Below are positions 1 through 8,071 of a DNA stretch of 64,000 nucleotides, piece after piece. A program made the position numbers and the translations under genes. The stretch is taken from the NCBI GenBank assembly GCA_947502815.1, contig CANNBH010000001.1, forward strand, positions 620,001 through 684,000. The letters run 5' to 3'. The DNA comes from an uncultured Erythrobacter sp. Its GTDB lineage: Bacteria > Pseudomonadota > Alphaproteobacteria > Sphingomonadales > Sphingomonadaceae. Below the pieces are notes generated by a model that searched no databases, was not told the DNA's origin, and saw nothing but the letters and a program-made list of their open reading frames with translations. Within the stretch, counting starts at the first letter, position 1, and every line of letters begins with the position of its first letter.

Positions 1-2
1 AT

Positions 3-788
3 CAGCGCGCTTCAAACAGCGATGCGTTTGTGACGCAAACCGGTACGATGAACACGTCGCTGCTGGTTCAAGGTGATATCTCTGACAATCAGGAAGCAAC
101 GATCGTGCAAAGCGGTAACGGCAACAGCTCTGACGTGCGTCAGGGTATCGATGCCTCAGGCCCTCTGGACGACGACAACGAAGCGTTTGTTGACCAATCG
201 GGCGACGACAACATCGCTTTCGTCCGTCAAGATAATGAGCGCAATTTCGCCGGTATTCTGCAAACCGGCAACGGCAACGAAGCGCGCGTCGATGCGCAGG
301 GCGATGGTGTGAGCGGGGGCGGCAACGAAGACAATTCCGCCACAATTGAGCAAAGCGGCAACGACAACTTTGCATCGGTCAACCAAACCGGTGAAAACAA
401 CGTCTATGATGTTCTGCAGTCCGGCAATGGCAACAGTTCGACTGGTGATCAAAGCGAGGAAGGCCTCGGAGGTTTGGTCTTTGTCACTCAGATCGGTGAT
501 GGCAACAGCTCGAGCGTGATCCAAGTCGGCGCTGGCGCCGGTACCGCAAGCAACACGGCGACAGTAACGCAATCTGGCAGTCTCGGCGGTTCGGCCATTT
601 CGCAAGATGGCTCTGACAACAGCGCAACTCTTGATCAGTTGCTCGGCTCTGCCATGGCAGACAGCACGATCTCGCAGACCGGCACATTGAACGTCGCTGG
701 CGTGTCGCAAGGCGGCACGATGGATGTTTCAAGCGTCACCCAAAACGGCACAGGCAACAACGTAATCGTGTCGCAAAACACGCCATAA
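3..788 (+). CDS. curlin-repeat secreted amyloid protein, 5' end outside window
   Basis: The reading frame is open to the first base of the window, and the residues before the first ATG (SNSDAFVTQTG) already fit the repeat, so the gene starts upstream and only its C-terminal part is seen. The protein is built from short units of the form QxGxxNxAxVxQ about every 20-25 residues, the curlin repeat of CsgA/CsgB-type functional amyloid. It is rich in Gln, Asn, Gly, Ser and Thr and nearly free of Lys and Cys. It ends with the same kind of tail (TQNGTGNNVIVSQNTP) as the next two large paralogues. By family knowledge it would be exported and polymerise on the cell surface. It is the first of five consecutive paralogues. 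The signal peptide cannot be seen here. Confidence 0.85.
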   Translation, partial: QRASNSDAFVTQTGTMNTSLLVQGDISDNQEATIVQSGNGNSSDVRQGIDASGPLDDDNEAFVDQSGDDNIAFVRQDNERNFAGILQTGNGNEARVDAQGDGVSGGGNEDNSATIEQSGNDNFASVNQTGENNVYDVLQSGNGNSSTGDQSEEGLGGLVFVTQIGDGNSSSVIQVGAGAGTASNTATVTQSGSLGGSAISQDGSDNSATLDQLLGSAMADSTISQTGTLNVAGVSQGGTMDVSSVTQNGTGNNVIVSQNTP

Positions 789-799
789 TCAATACTTCC

Positions 800-816
800 G
801 CCGGAAATTTACCGGC
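800..816 (+). terminator. short hairpin after first curlin gene
   Basis: GCCGG and CCGGC (800-804, 812-816) flank a 7-nt AT-rich loop 12 nt after the stop codon. There is no clear T run directly after it, although the following bases are AT-rich. It may be a weak terminator or an mRNA-stabilising hairpin. Confidence 0.35.
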
Positions 817-860
817 ACACGTTTCAATTTTTGAATTAGTACCAAAGAGGACCCTAGATT

Positions 861-1898
861 ATGAAAAAAGTGATTTTGACAAGCGCGTCAGTCATGGCAC
901 TTGCTGCGGCAGGCCCGGCTTTCGCACAAAGCGCTTCGACCGTTGAGCAAACGGGCAACGGCAATGGTGCCACCGTGACGCAAGAAAACGCGAACACGTC
1001 AGAAATTGAGCAAGTTGGCGACAACAACGCGGCTACGGTCACTCAAGATGGTATCGGCACAACCGGCAACGCATCGGACATCGATCAAATTGCGACCGGT
1101 TCGAACACCGCCACCGTAACTCAGGCCTCTGGTTCGAACGGTTCATTCGCAGACGTTGTTCAGGACGGTACATCGGACAACAACTTTGCAACGGTTTCTC
1201 AGAACTCTACCATTGGCAGCGCATCAGAAATTTTCCAAACGGACGCATTGAATGGTTCTGCTGTGACCAGCCAAGGCGGTGGGACCGGCCTCAACAACGG
1301 TGCTGTGATTGTTCAAGGTGACACATCGTCTGTAGGCGGCACGGTCGTTGGTTCTGACAATGCGAGCTCGGTCATTTTTCAAGAGGGCGACAACAACTTC
1401 GCTCTCTCTGTCCAAGGCGGCGTTAATCAGGACTCGACTATTGATCAAAACGGAACGGGTTCTGCCAACTTCGCTCAGGTAGCGCAGGGCGCAGTCAGCG
1501 GCCAAGACAGCATCGCATTCGTGCAGCAACTTGGTGATGGCGGCATTGTCGAAGTGTCTCAGAACAGCAACGCCAACGATGCATTTGTTGTTCAACTGAG
1601 CGGTCTGGGTAACGAAGCGTTTGTTGACCAAGGCTTCTTTGCCGGCGGCGACACAAACATCGCCGGTGTTTTCCAGGAAGGCGATGGCAACTTCAGCGCA
1701 ATTGAACAAAATGTTCTGACCGCTGGCGGAACGAACGAGGCGTCCTCCACGCAGGTTGGCAACGACAACACCAGCTTCATCACGCAAGAAGGCACAGGCA
1801 ACATTGCTGATGTTGCGCAGTTCCAAGACGGGAACAGCTCAACCGTAACACAAGGCGGCACCGGCAACTCAGTAACCGTCACGCAAGGTACGCCATAA
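861..1898 (+). CDS. curlin-repeat secreted amyloid protein (345 aa)
   Basis: The protein has a clear Sec signal peptide: a basic start MKK, a hydrophobic core and an AxA-type cleavage site before QSAST (about residue 23). The rest is repeated QxGxxNxAxVxQ units such as VEQTGNGNGATVTQ. Each unit forms a strand-loop-strand in the curlin beta-solenoid. The start at 861 is supported by an AGAGG about 10 nt upstream and by the near-identical leader of the paralogue at 4157. The family role is a curli-like extracellular amyloid subunit. Whether this one is a major subunit or a nucleator cannot be told from sequence. A strong terminator follows, so it may be its own transcription unit. Confidence 0.88.
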   Translation: MKKVILTSASVMALAAAGPAFAQSASTVEQTGNGNGATVTQENANTSEIEQVGDNNAATVTQDGIGTTGNASDIDQIATGSNTATVTQASGSNGSFADVVQDGTSDNNFATVSQNSTIGSASEIFQTDALNGSAVTSQGGGTGLNNGAVIVQGDTSSVGGTVVGSDNASSVIFQEGDNNFALSVQGGVNQDSTIDQNGTGSANFAQVAQGAVSGQDSIAFVQQLGDGGIVEVSQNSNANDAFVVQLSGLGNEAFVDQGFFAGGDTNIAGVFQEGDGNFSAIEQNVLTAGGTNEASSTQVGNDNTSFITQEGTGNIADVAQFQDGNSSTVTQGGTGNSVTVTQGTP

Positions 1899-1913
1899 GG
1901 CATAGAATTTTCT

Positions 1914-1943
1914 GGGCGGGCCAAACGGTCCGCCCGGATTTTT
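1914..1943 (+). terminator. rho-independent terminator
   Basis: GGGCGGGCC (1914-1922) pairs with GGTCCGCCC (1927-1935) around a 4-nt loop, with one G-T pair. The stem is followed by GGATTTTT. This is a textbook intrinsic terminator just after the 861-1898 curlin gene. Confidence 0.8.
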
Positions 1944-2013
1944 CCTAATCGGGGCAATAGACCTCGGGGGAATACGAATGAGTCGCAATCAGTTCATTCG
2001 AAAGGCACAGGCA

Positions 2014-4041
2014 ATGAAGAAGACAATTCTAACCAGCGCGTCCATTTTGGCGCTTACGGTTTCCGCTCCCGCATTTGCGCAGAGCACGTCCACTATTGAT
2101 CAGACTGGCGCCGATAACGCCGCAGCCGTTGATCAATCCGGTGCCGGCAATGATTCTGAAATCGTCCAAGATGGCACCGGCCTTGACGCTGACGTTGCCC
2201 AGGATGGTGACAACAACCTTTCGGGCATTCTGCAAGATGGCGACAGCGCGGTCATTGGTGACCCGGCCGCTGCGGTTGCTCAAACAGGCAATGGCAACGA
2301 ATCCAACATCATCCAATCTTCCACCGGTCCCTCAACCGGTCTCGTAACCGCGAATGTTGGTCAAACCGGAGACGGTAACTTCTCTGGCGTGATCCAAACT
2401 GCGACCGCAACAGACGGGGCGGTTGATGCTGATGTTGTTCAAGCAAACGGCGCGGAATCGCTGGTTATTCAATCGAACAGTGCCAACGGCGGTGCTGCGG
2501 CAGCAACTGCGATTGTCACACAAGACGGTCTCAGCTCATCTGAAATCAACCAAACGCTTTCGGGGACAAGCGCCAACGGTGTTACCGCCAACGTTATGCA
2601 AACCGGAGATGATCACTCTTCGTTGATCAACCAAGCGGGTACAGGTCGCACGCAGACCGCGACAGTTGATCAAACCGGAATCAACAACGCATCCGAGATT
2701 GACCAACTCGCTGGCGCGGGCGGAACCGCCAGCGTCACGCAAACCGGCACAGATGGCACATCGACGATCCTGCAGGACCGTTTCAGCCTCACAGCCACTC
2801 TCAACCAAGGCGGAACGGGCAACAATTCTGACATTATCCAGGATGGTCCATTCTCTTCGAGCGTGACGGTTAACCAGAACGTCGTGAATGCGGGCGGCAA
2901 TAACGACTCCTTCGTCCAGCAGGGGCCAGAAAATGATGGCGTCAGCATTTCGGCGCTGGTCAACCAAGAAGGTTCGGACAACGTTTCGACCATCAATCAA
3001 GACGGCACCAACAACACTTTGTTCCGCAATGTTTCGGCTGATGTGTCGCAATCGGGCGATGGCAACACGTCGGACGTTGATCAAACCAATCCGGGCGAGA
3101 ATGTTGACGCCGAAGTTGAACAAGCGGGCAACGGCAACGCGGCCAGCATCAATCAAGCAGCTGACGGCGTTGACCTGCAAGGCGACAACAATTTTGCCGA
3201 CGTTGATCAATTTGGCGATGGAAACACCGCCGACATCGATCAGACTGGAACAGGATCCAACAATTCGGCAACCACTTTGCAGCTTGGTACGGACAGCTCG
3301 GCCACAATCCAGCAGACGGTCGATGCTTCGGGCGATGATGCGTTCATCTTCCAACAGGGCTCGGCCGATGCCAGCTTTGCCACCATCAACCAGACCGGCA
3401 ACGGCGGCGGTGTGAGCGACAACGAAGCCTTGATTGATCAGGGCGGCGGATCGAACAACAATTCGACAACAAACCAGAGCGGCGAGAACAATTTGGCTGA
3501 GAACATTCAGTTCGGTAGCGACAATTCTTCAACGATCACGCAGTCGGCAGATGAGGGCTTTATTGCAGGCGGGTCAGAAGTGTTCGTTGATCAAATTGGT
3601 GATGGAAACAGCTCCACAGTCGCTCAAAACGGTGATGGGCCAAACTTGATTGACGTCGCTCAAACCGGCAACTTGAACATCAGCAATGTGACTCAAGGGA
3701 TTAGTTCCCTAGCCGCTAACAACACCATCAATTCTCAGCAAACTGGCAATGGCAATGAGAGCACGATCGCTCAGGCCAATTCCGGTTTCGAGGACAACAA
3801 TTTGATCGATATTGTTCAGGAAGGTGACGACAACACCAGCACGATCACTCAGGCCGGTAGCAGCAACACCATTGACTTGCTGCAGATGGCTACCGCAGCC
3901 ACCAGCACCATCACACAAGCTGGAGCCAACAATTTGGTCACTGTCGGACAATTTGATGATGCGCATTCATCAACGGTTACGCAGGGTGGCGGCTCAAACA
4001 ATGTCACAACCATCACTCAAGGCATGCCGCCGGCTCCTTGA
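2014..4041 (+). CDS. large curlin-repeat secreted amyloid protein (675 aa)
   Basis: This is the largest of the five curlin paralogues. The chosen ATG at 2014 begins MKKTILTSASILALTVSAPA, a signal peptide matching the sibling leaders, with an AAGG 8 nt upstream. An in-frame ATG at 1978 would add 12 polar residues before the signal and has its own GGGGG upstream, so it cannot be fully excluded. The mature part is almost entirely curlin units (QxGxxNxSxIxQ). Asp is common at loop positions (DGD, GDGN), which may bind calcium or mark acidic, salt-adapted proteins. The length is several times that of E. coli CsgA, so a single molecule could form a long solenoid by itself. Confidence 0.85.
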   Translation: MKKTILTSASILALTVSAPAFAQSTSTIDQTGADNAAAVDQSGAGNDSEIVQDGTGLDADVAQDGDNNLSGILQDGDSAVIGDPAAAVAQTGNGNESNIIQSSTGPSTGLVTANVGQTGDGNFSGVIQTATATDGAVDADVVQANGAESLVIQSNSANGGAAAATAIVTQDGLSSSEINQTLSGTSANGVTANVMQTGDDHSSLINQAGTGRTQTATVDQTGINNASEIDQLAGAGGTASVTQTGTDGTSTILQDRFSLTATLNQGGTGNNSDIIQDGPFSSSVTVNQNVVNAGGNNDSFVQQGPENDGVSISALVNQEGSDNVSTINQDGTNNTLFRNVSADVSQSGDGNTSDVDQTNPGENVDAEVEQAGNGNAASINQAADGVDLQGDNNFADVDQFGDGNTADIDQTGTGSNNSATTLQLGTDSSATIQQTVDASGDDAFIFQQGSADASFATINQTGNGGGVSDNEALIDQGGGSNNNSTTNQSGENNLAENIQFGSDNSSTITQSADEGFIAGGSEVFVDQIGDGNSSTVAQNGDGPNLIDVAQTGNLNISNVTQGISSLAANNTINSQQTGNGNESTIAQANSGFEDNNLIDIVQEGDDNTSTITQAGSSNTIDLLQMATAATSTITQAGANNLVTVGQFDDAHSSTVTQGGGSNNVTTITQGMPPAP

Positions 4042-4059
4042 TCGACGAAAACTATTGAT

Positions 4060-4086
4060 ACCGGGCGGGCAGGGGGTTCGCCCGGT
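4060..4086 (+). terminator. hairpin after large curlin gene
   Basis: ACCGGGCG (4060-4067) and CGCCCGGT (4079-4086) form a perfect 8-bp stem with an 11-nt loop 18 nt after the stop codon. There is no T run. It is probably a terminator or 3'-end stabiliser. Confidence 0.5.
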
Positions 4087-4156
4087 AGTCTAAAACGCGA
4101 AGTAAGCCCCCAAACGGGCAGCGCCGATAAACGGCACATAAAACAGGGAATGAACG

Positions 4157-5791
4157 ATGAAAAAAGTTATTCTAACCGGGGCATCCGTCCTCGCCATGGC
4201 AGCCGCAGGACCAGCTTTCGGTCAAGCTGTTGTGCCAGCAGAATGCGCCGGCGTAGTCGGCAATTGCAGCGTTCTTGATCAAGACGGTGACACACTGGTT
4301 GTGACCGTCGATCAGAGCGACACTGGCAATGTGTCTGATATCGAACAAGATGGCTCGACGCTAACCGCGACCGTCACGCAAGGCGCGACCACCAACATTT
4401 CGAACATCACGCAAGACGCATCCGGCGTGGGCGCGCAGGGTTTTGACGCCACGGTTGATCAAACCGGCGGTGCGGACTCAATCATCAACCAAACCGGTGC
4501 GGGCGCCAACAACACCGCGCTCAGCGCGATCGTTACGCAATCTGGTGCCAGTGCGTCGGACATTGCGCAAACGACCAACAATGATGACGCGGACAATCTC
4601 TTCGCTTCGGTCAATCAGATCGGTGACGGCAACGCTTCGATCATTACCCAGGCAGACCAAGGCGGCGGCGCCGCTGATGGCGATTTGAGCGCAACCGTTG
4701 TGCAAAACGGATCCGGCAACTCATCGGACGTTATGCAGCTGAACCGCCAGCAAACTGCGAATATCACGCAAACCGGTGATGATGGCATTTCGACAGTCTT
4801 CCAAGAAGGCCGCAACAACCTTGCAACGCTGACCCAAAGCGGCACCAACAACGAATCCGCAATCTCGCAAGATGATGCGGGCGGCGTTGGCCAAACGGCA
4901 ACTGTCACCCAAACCGGTGCAAGCAACGTTTCGGACATCTTCCAAGACGGCCGCAACGCTGGACCGAATGATGGCAACAACTTTGCCACCGTCACACAGG
5001 ACGGCAGCAATGGTTTTGCTACGATCGAACAAATCGATCAGGCGCGCGGCGACACAGCGACAGTCTCACAGTTTGCTGCCACTGACGGTTCGGATGCGGC
5101 AATTGTTCAAACTGGCGATGCGGTTGATGGTGCACCTGACACCGCCAACACTGCCGACATTATCCAGTTCTCTGGCTCGAACAATTTCTCTGGCATCATT
5201 CAAGGTGACACGACGGGCCTAGGCGGAGGCATCGTTACTGGCGCATCCGATTCGACAGCCTCCACCTTCCAACAAGGCGATGACAACGAATCCTTGATCC
5301 TTCAGGGAAGCGTCGGCCAAATTGCAGAAGTCACGCAAGTCGATAACGGCAATGAAAGCATCATCGCACAGGGTGACTTTGGCGGCGACAATGGCGATGC
5401 CAATGTCTTCCAAGGCGGCACCAACGGCTTCTCTCTTGTGCTGCAAGGCAGCAACAACAGCGTGGCGTTCATCAGCCAGCTGAGCGGCGACAACAACAGC
5501 AGTGACGTTGATCAAGGCTTTGTTGGCGGCCTTGGCGCGGGTGCTGATGACAACGAAGCGACCGTCACACAGGACGGGTCAGACAACGAAAGCTCGATCT
5601 TCCAAAATGCGGTCGATGTGGGTGGTTTGAACATCGCCGACGTGCTGCAAGAAGGCGATGGCAATATCAGCCTCATCGATCAAGAAGGCACGAGCAACAG
5701 CGCGATTGTCATGCAGTTTGATGGCAGCACGTCTGACGTGTTCCAAGACGGCACCGGCAACATGACAACGGTTACTCAGGGCACACCCTGA
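4157..5791 (+). CDS. curlin-repeat secreted amyloid protein (544 aa)
   Basis: The signal peptide MKKVILTGASVLAMAAAGPA is almost the same as that of the 861 gene, with an AGGGA about 8 nt before the ATG. Unlike its siblings the mature N-terminus carries two Cys residues (AECAGVVGNC) that could form a small disulfide loop before the repeats start. The remainder is curlin units ending in TGNMTTVTQGTP, the same tail as the 861 paralogue. The role is inferred from the family: an exported amyloid subunit. The Cys pair could be a cap or anchor. A hairpin separates it from the next gene. Confidence 0.86.
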   Translation: MKKVILTGASVLAMAAAGPAFGQAVVPAECAGVVGNCSVLDQDGDTLVVTVDQSDTGNVSDIEQDGSTLTATVTQGATTNISNITQDASGVGAQGFDATVDQTGGADSIINQTGAGANNTALSAIVTQSGASASDIAQTTNNDDADNLFASVNQIGDGNASIITQADQGGGAADGDLSATVVQNGSGNSSDVMQLNRQQTANITQTGDDGISTVFQEGRNNLATLTQSGTNNESAISQDDAGGVGQTATVTQTGASNVSDIFQDGRNAGPNDGNNFATVTQDGSNGFATIEQIDQARGDTATVSQFAATDGSDAAIVQTGDAVDGAPDTANTADIIQFSGSNNFSGIIQGDTTGLGGGIVTGASDSTASTFQQGDDNESLILQGSVGQIAEVTQVDNGNESIIAQGDFGGDNGDANVFQGGTNGFSLVLQGSNNSVAFISQLSGDNNSSDVDQGFVGGLGAGADDNEATVTQDGSDNESSIFQNAVDVGGLNIADVLQEGDGNISLIDQEGTSNSAIVMQFDGSTSDVFQDGTGNMTTVTQGTP

Positions 5792-5812
5792 ACGACCAAA
5801 TCACGGGAATCT

Positions 5813-5842
5813 GGGGCGAGTGGACAAGTGGTTGCTCGCCCC
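5813..5842 (+). terminator. hairpin between curlin genes
   Basis: GGGGCGAG (5813-5820) and CTCGCCCC (5835-5842) form a perfect 8-bp stem with a 14-nt loop after the 4157-5791 gene. No T run follows. Confidence 0.45.
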
Positions 5843-5870
5843 ACCCGATCAAATAGGCTAAACTAAGGCA

Positions 5871-6473
5871 ATGAAACCGATGACATTCAGTTCTCTCAAA
5901 GGTTCCCGCACCCTTGCGGCTGCAGCGTTTGGCCTGTTTTTGATTGCACCTGCCCAAGCACAAGACGCTTTTGTCGAACAGATCGGCACATTCAACGAAG
6001 CTGAAATCGTGCAGTCGACGCCCAATCAGGACGCCACGATTACGCAAGACGGCGCAAGCAATTTTGCCGAGATCGAGCAACGCGACGGCGGGGCACGCGA
6101 AGCAACATTGGGTCAGGATGGCGACGACAACTTCGCAACCGTTCTGCAGCTGGGTTCTGGCGCAACGACTGCCTCCGTTACGCAAACGGGTGACAGCAAC
6201 GTTGTTCTGTTCGGGCAAAACGACACGGGCATCGGCTCAATCGGTGAGATTGTGCAATCCGGCTCAGGCAATTTTGTCGATCTCATCCAAGACGGCGATG
6301 ACAATCAGGCCGTCCTGACGCAGAACGGTGACAACAATATTATGACTGCGACGCAGTTGAATTCGGGCAACCGGCTTGAATGGACACAAAACGGTGATGG
6401 TCTCTCCGATTTGAATATTGAACAGACCGGTGGCCAGACGATGATTATCACGCAATCCCATGGCGGCGGCTAA
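5871..6473 (+). CDS. small curlin-repeat protein (200 aa), CsgA/CsgB-sized
   Basis: This is the shortest curlin paralogue and the closest in length to E. coli CsgA/CsgB. The signal peptide ends near APAQAQ (about residue 31). The repeats QIGTFNEAEIVQ, QDGASNFAEIEQ and QTGDSNVVLFGQ follow. Its C-terminus (IEQTGGQTMIITQSHGGG) differs from the TQGTP tail of the larger paralogues. Unlike them it is followed without a terminator by two more genes (gaps of 5 and 10 nt). That context suggests a minor subunit or nucleator made together with assembly factors. This is inference; CsgB-like behaviour cannot be read from sequence. Confidence 0.82.
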   Translation: MKPMTFSSLKGSRTLAAAAFGLFLIAPAQAQDAFVEQIGTFNEAEIVQSTPNQDATITQDGASNFAEIEQRDGGAREATLGQDGDDNFATVLQLGSGATTASVTQTGDSNVVLFGQNDTGIGSIGEIVQSGSGNFVDLIQDGDDNQAVLTQNGDNNIMTATQLNSGNRLEWTQNGDGLSDLNIEQTGGQTMIITQSHGGG

Positions 6474-6478
6474 AGGCG

Positions 6479-7285
6479 ATGTCAGCAATTAGACCTGCTC
6501 TATCGGCTCACTTAGCCTTGGCAGGCATGCTGATTACCATCCCCGCGCTCGCTTTCGCGCAAGAAAACCCGCACATCGTTCCGACGGAAGAAGCCGCTTT
6601 TGTAGAGCAAGCCCCCGCGACTGAAACTGCGGTGGAACAGGCCGAAACACAATCGCGCCCGCAGCCCGCGGCAGACGCGTCATCGAAAGTGTATTTCCCT
6701 GACGCGATTACGCCCGAAAGCGTCGCACGCGCGCGTGCCCGGGCTTCTCAGCAGCAACAGCTTTCACCGACCATGGGCGGCAACGCCGCAGGCGCCGCCG
6801 AACAGGTCTCACGCAGCGAACCCGCTGGTCAAGCGGTTGCACAGCTTTCCAATGGCGGCACCAGCGAAAGGCTTGATCAGCTCAGCAATGCGGAGCGTCA
6901 GGTTCTTTTGGACGCGGTCGAAGGCACCGACATTTGCGAGCGTGGCAGTGATATCCCTGCGCTCAAAGAGCTTTGCGAAGGACGCCTTGAGACACGCTCA
7001 GCAGACTTTGCGCAGAATGCAGACGGTTCAGCAGAAGACAGCTTGCTCGGCGGCGGGCTCGACAGCGCGCGCCTCGCGACGCTTGAGGCGGCCATCTCAC
7101 GGCTTGCCGGCAGCGGCGCCGATTCAAGTGATTTTTCCAATCAAGCAATCGCATCTGTAGCCCTTGGCAACGCTACGTTAACCGACGCTCAGGCTACTGC
7201 AGCGGAGAGCGATCCAACCAGCCAATTATCAAGCGAAACACAGGCCGTCGTTCAAGCGATCGTCCAGCAATTGGGCGGCAATTAA
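6479..7285 (+). CDS. exported protein of unknown function in curlin operon
   Basis: I do not recognise a named family. A signal peptide with a core LALAGMLITIPALAFA ends before QENPHIV. The mature protein has a Glu/Ala/Gln-rich low-complexity N-terminal half. A small central segment has two Cys (DICERGSDIPALKELCEGR, about residues 157-175). A Ser/Ala-rich C-terminal half could be helical and ends in AIVQQLGGN. It contains no curlin repeats. It lies 5 nt after the small curlin gene and 10 nt before the CsgH-like chaperone, so co-expression is very likely. A role in secretion, capping or anchoring of the amyloid is plausible but only inferred from context. Confidence 0.75.
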   Translation: MSAIRPALSAHLALAGMLITIPALAFAQENPHIVPTEEAAFVEQAPATETAVEQAETQSRPQPAADASSKVYFPDAITPESVARARARASQQQQLSPTMGGNAAGAAEQVSRSEPAGQAVAQLSNGGTSERLDQLSNAERQVLLDAVEGTDICERGSDIPALKELCEGRLETRSADFAQNADGSAEDSLLGGGLDSARLATLEAAISRLAGSGADSSDFSNQAIASVALGNATLTDAQATAAESDPTSQLSSETQAVVQAIVQQLGGN

Positions 7286-7295
7286 AGAGGCGAAC

Positions 7296-7664
7296 ATGCG
7301 TGAACTTGCAAAACGACTGGCGATCCTAACACCTGCATTTGCTATTGCAGCGGGGGCTGGCGGCGGCGCTCAAGCAAGCGATGGTGAGCCAGCGCGCGCA
7401 TTGGCTTTGACAGTGATCGAGGGCGAAGAAGACGTCGAAATTCAACTGATCGCGCAATCCGAAATCGCGCAGCAGGTTGAATACAGCGTTGAACTGATTG
7501 GCAATTCACGCTCACGCCATAATGGCAACACCAGCATTCCTGCGGGAGGACACCAGGTCCTTTCGCGTTTGAAGACCTCGGTAAACGATAGCTGGTGCGC
7601 CACTGTCGAAGTCACTGAAGGTAGCGGCGCGCGCTACACTTTGACCGCGGGCGATTGCTCCTAA
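7296..7664 (+). CDS. csgH: CsgH-like curli amyloid chaperone
   Basis: A 122-residue exported protein with a signal peptide (cleavage near AQAS, residue 28). It resembles the CsgC/CsgH family, small periplasmic beta-sandwich proteins that hold curlin subunits in a non-amyloid state. Supporting points are the size, the predicted beta-strand pattern (ALTVIEGEEDVEIQL, EYSVELIGNS, ATVEVTEGSGARYTLTAG) and two Cys near the C-terminus (about 102 and 121) that could form a disulfide, as described for alphaproteobacterial CsgH. AGAGG precedes the start. It is the last gene of the amyloid locus. The symbol is assigned on family resemblance and context. CsgG/E/F-type secretion genes are not in this window. 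Confidence 0.65.
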   Translation: MRELAKRLAILTPAFAIAAGAGGGAQASDGEPARALALTVIEGEEDVEIQLIAQSEIAQQVEYSVELIGNSRSRHNGNTSIPAGGHQVLSRLKTSVNDSWCATVEVTEGSGARYTLTAGDCS

Positions 7665-7739
7665 GCTGAGCATCGCGCGGCTGCCGGGTCGTTTTTGCGT
7701 GTTGCGCACAATTAATTGCATTCGTCCACGCGCGCGCAA

Positions 7740-7768
7740 TTGACGCACCATTTCGCATCCGCAACATA
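7740..7768 (+). promoter_or_regulatory. possible sigma70-type promoter of gcv operon
   Basis: TTGACG (7740-7745) is followed after 17 nt by AACATA (7763-7768), about 35-40 nt before the riboswitch. The -35 box is good but the -10 box is weak. Confidence 0.35.
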
Positions 7769-7802
7769 GTCCGTGCTTACCAGAAGCGATTCTGGCGTCT
7801 TT

Positions 7803-8024
7803 CGCGGGAGAGACTGGCCCCATTCACTGCGGTGAGGGCGGGGTTAGCGCCGAAGGAGCAACCGCCCCGGAAACTCTCAGGCAAATGGACCGCGAACAGG
7901 CATAAGCACTCTGGAAAGCGCAGCTGCCGGTTCGCCGTGCAGTTGCCACCGAAGGGGAAGGCACGGCGCCTGGAAATGGCACGCTGCTAAGCTCTCAGGT
8001 TCACCCGACAGAGGGGGCAGGAAC
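7803..8024 (+). promoter_or_regulatory. tandem glycine riboswitch
   Basis: Two consecutive glycine aptamers precede gcvT. The first (about 7803-7905) has the conserved GGGAGAGAC opening, CGCCGAAGGAGCAAC core and AACTCTCAGGCAAA closing. The second (about 7906-8024) has CTCTGGAAAGC, CCACCGAAGGGGAAGG and AAGCTCTCAGGTTCACCCGA. The tandem arrangement, spacing and location directly before the glycine cleavage genes fit the known class, which turns on gcv expression when glycine is abundant. The second aptamer ends about 47 nt before the proposed gcvT start. Confidence 0.95.
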
Positions 8025-8071
8025 GGCGCTTCGTTGTGGAGCGTTGGAAGGCCTGTTCGGGAACTGATGTT

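Noticed and set aside
156..710. Long antisense open frame in the first curlin gene, and similar ones at 2536-3354, 1224-1826 and 5219-5515
   Set aside because: They mirror the repeated Gln/Gly/Asn codons of the curlin repeats on the plus strand. They lack signal peptides and ribosome-binding sites, and the plus-strand genes are clearly real.
30..6473. Regular short repeats that could suggest a CRISPR array
   Set aside because: The periodicity is at protein level (QxGxxN units), unit length varies and no identical DNA repeats with unique spacers exist.
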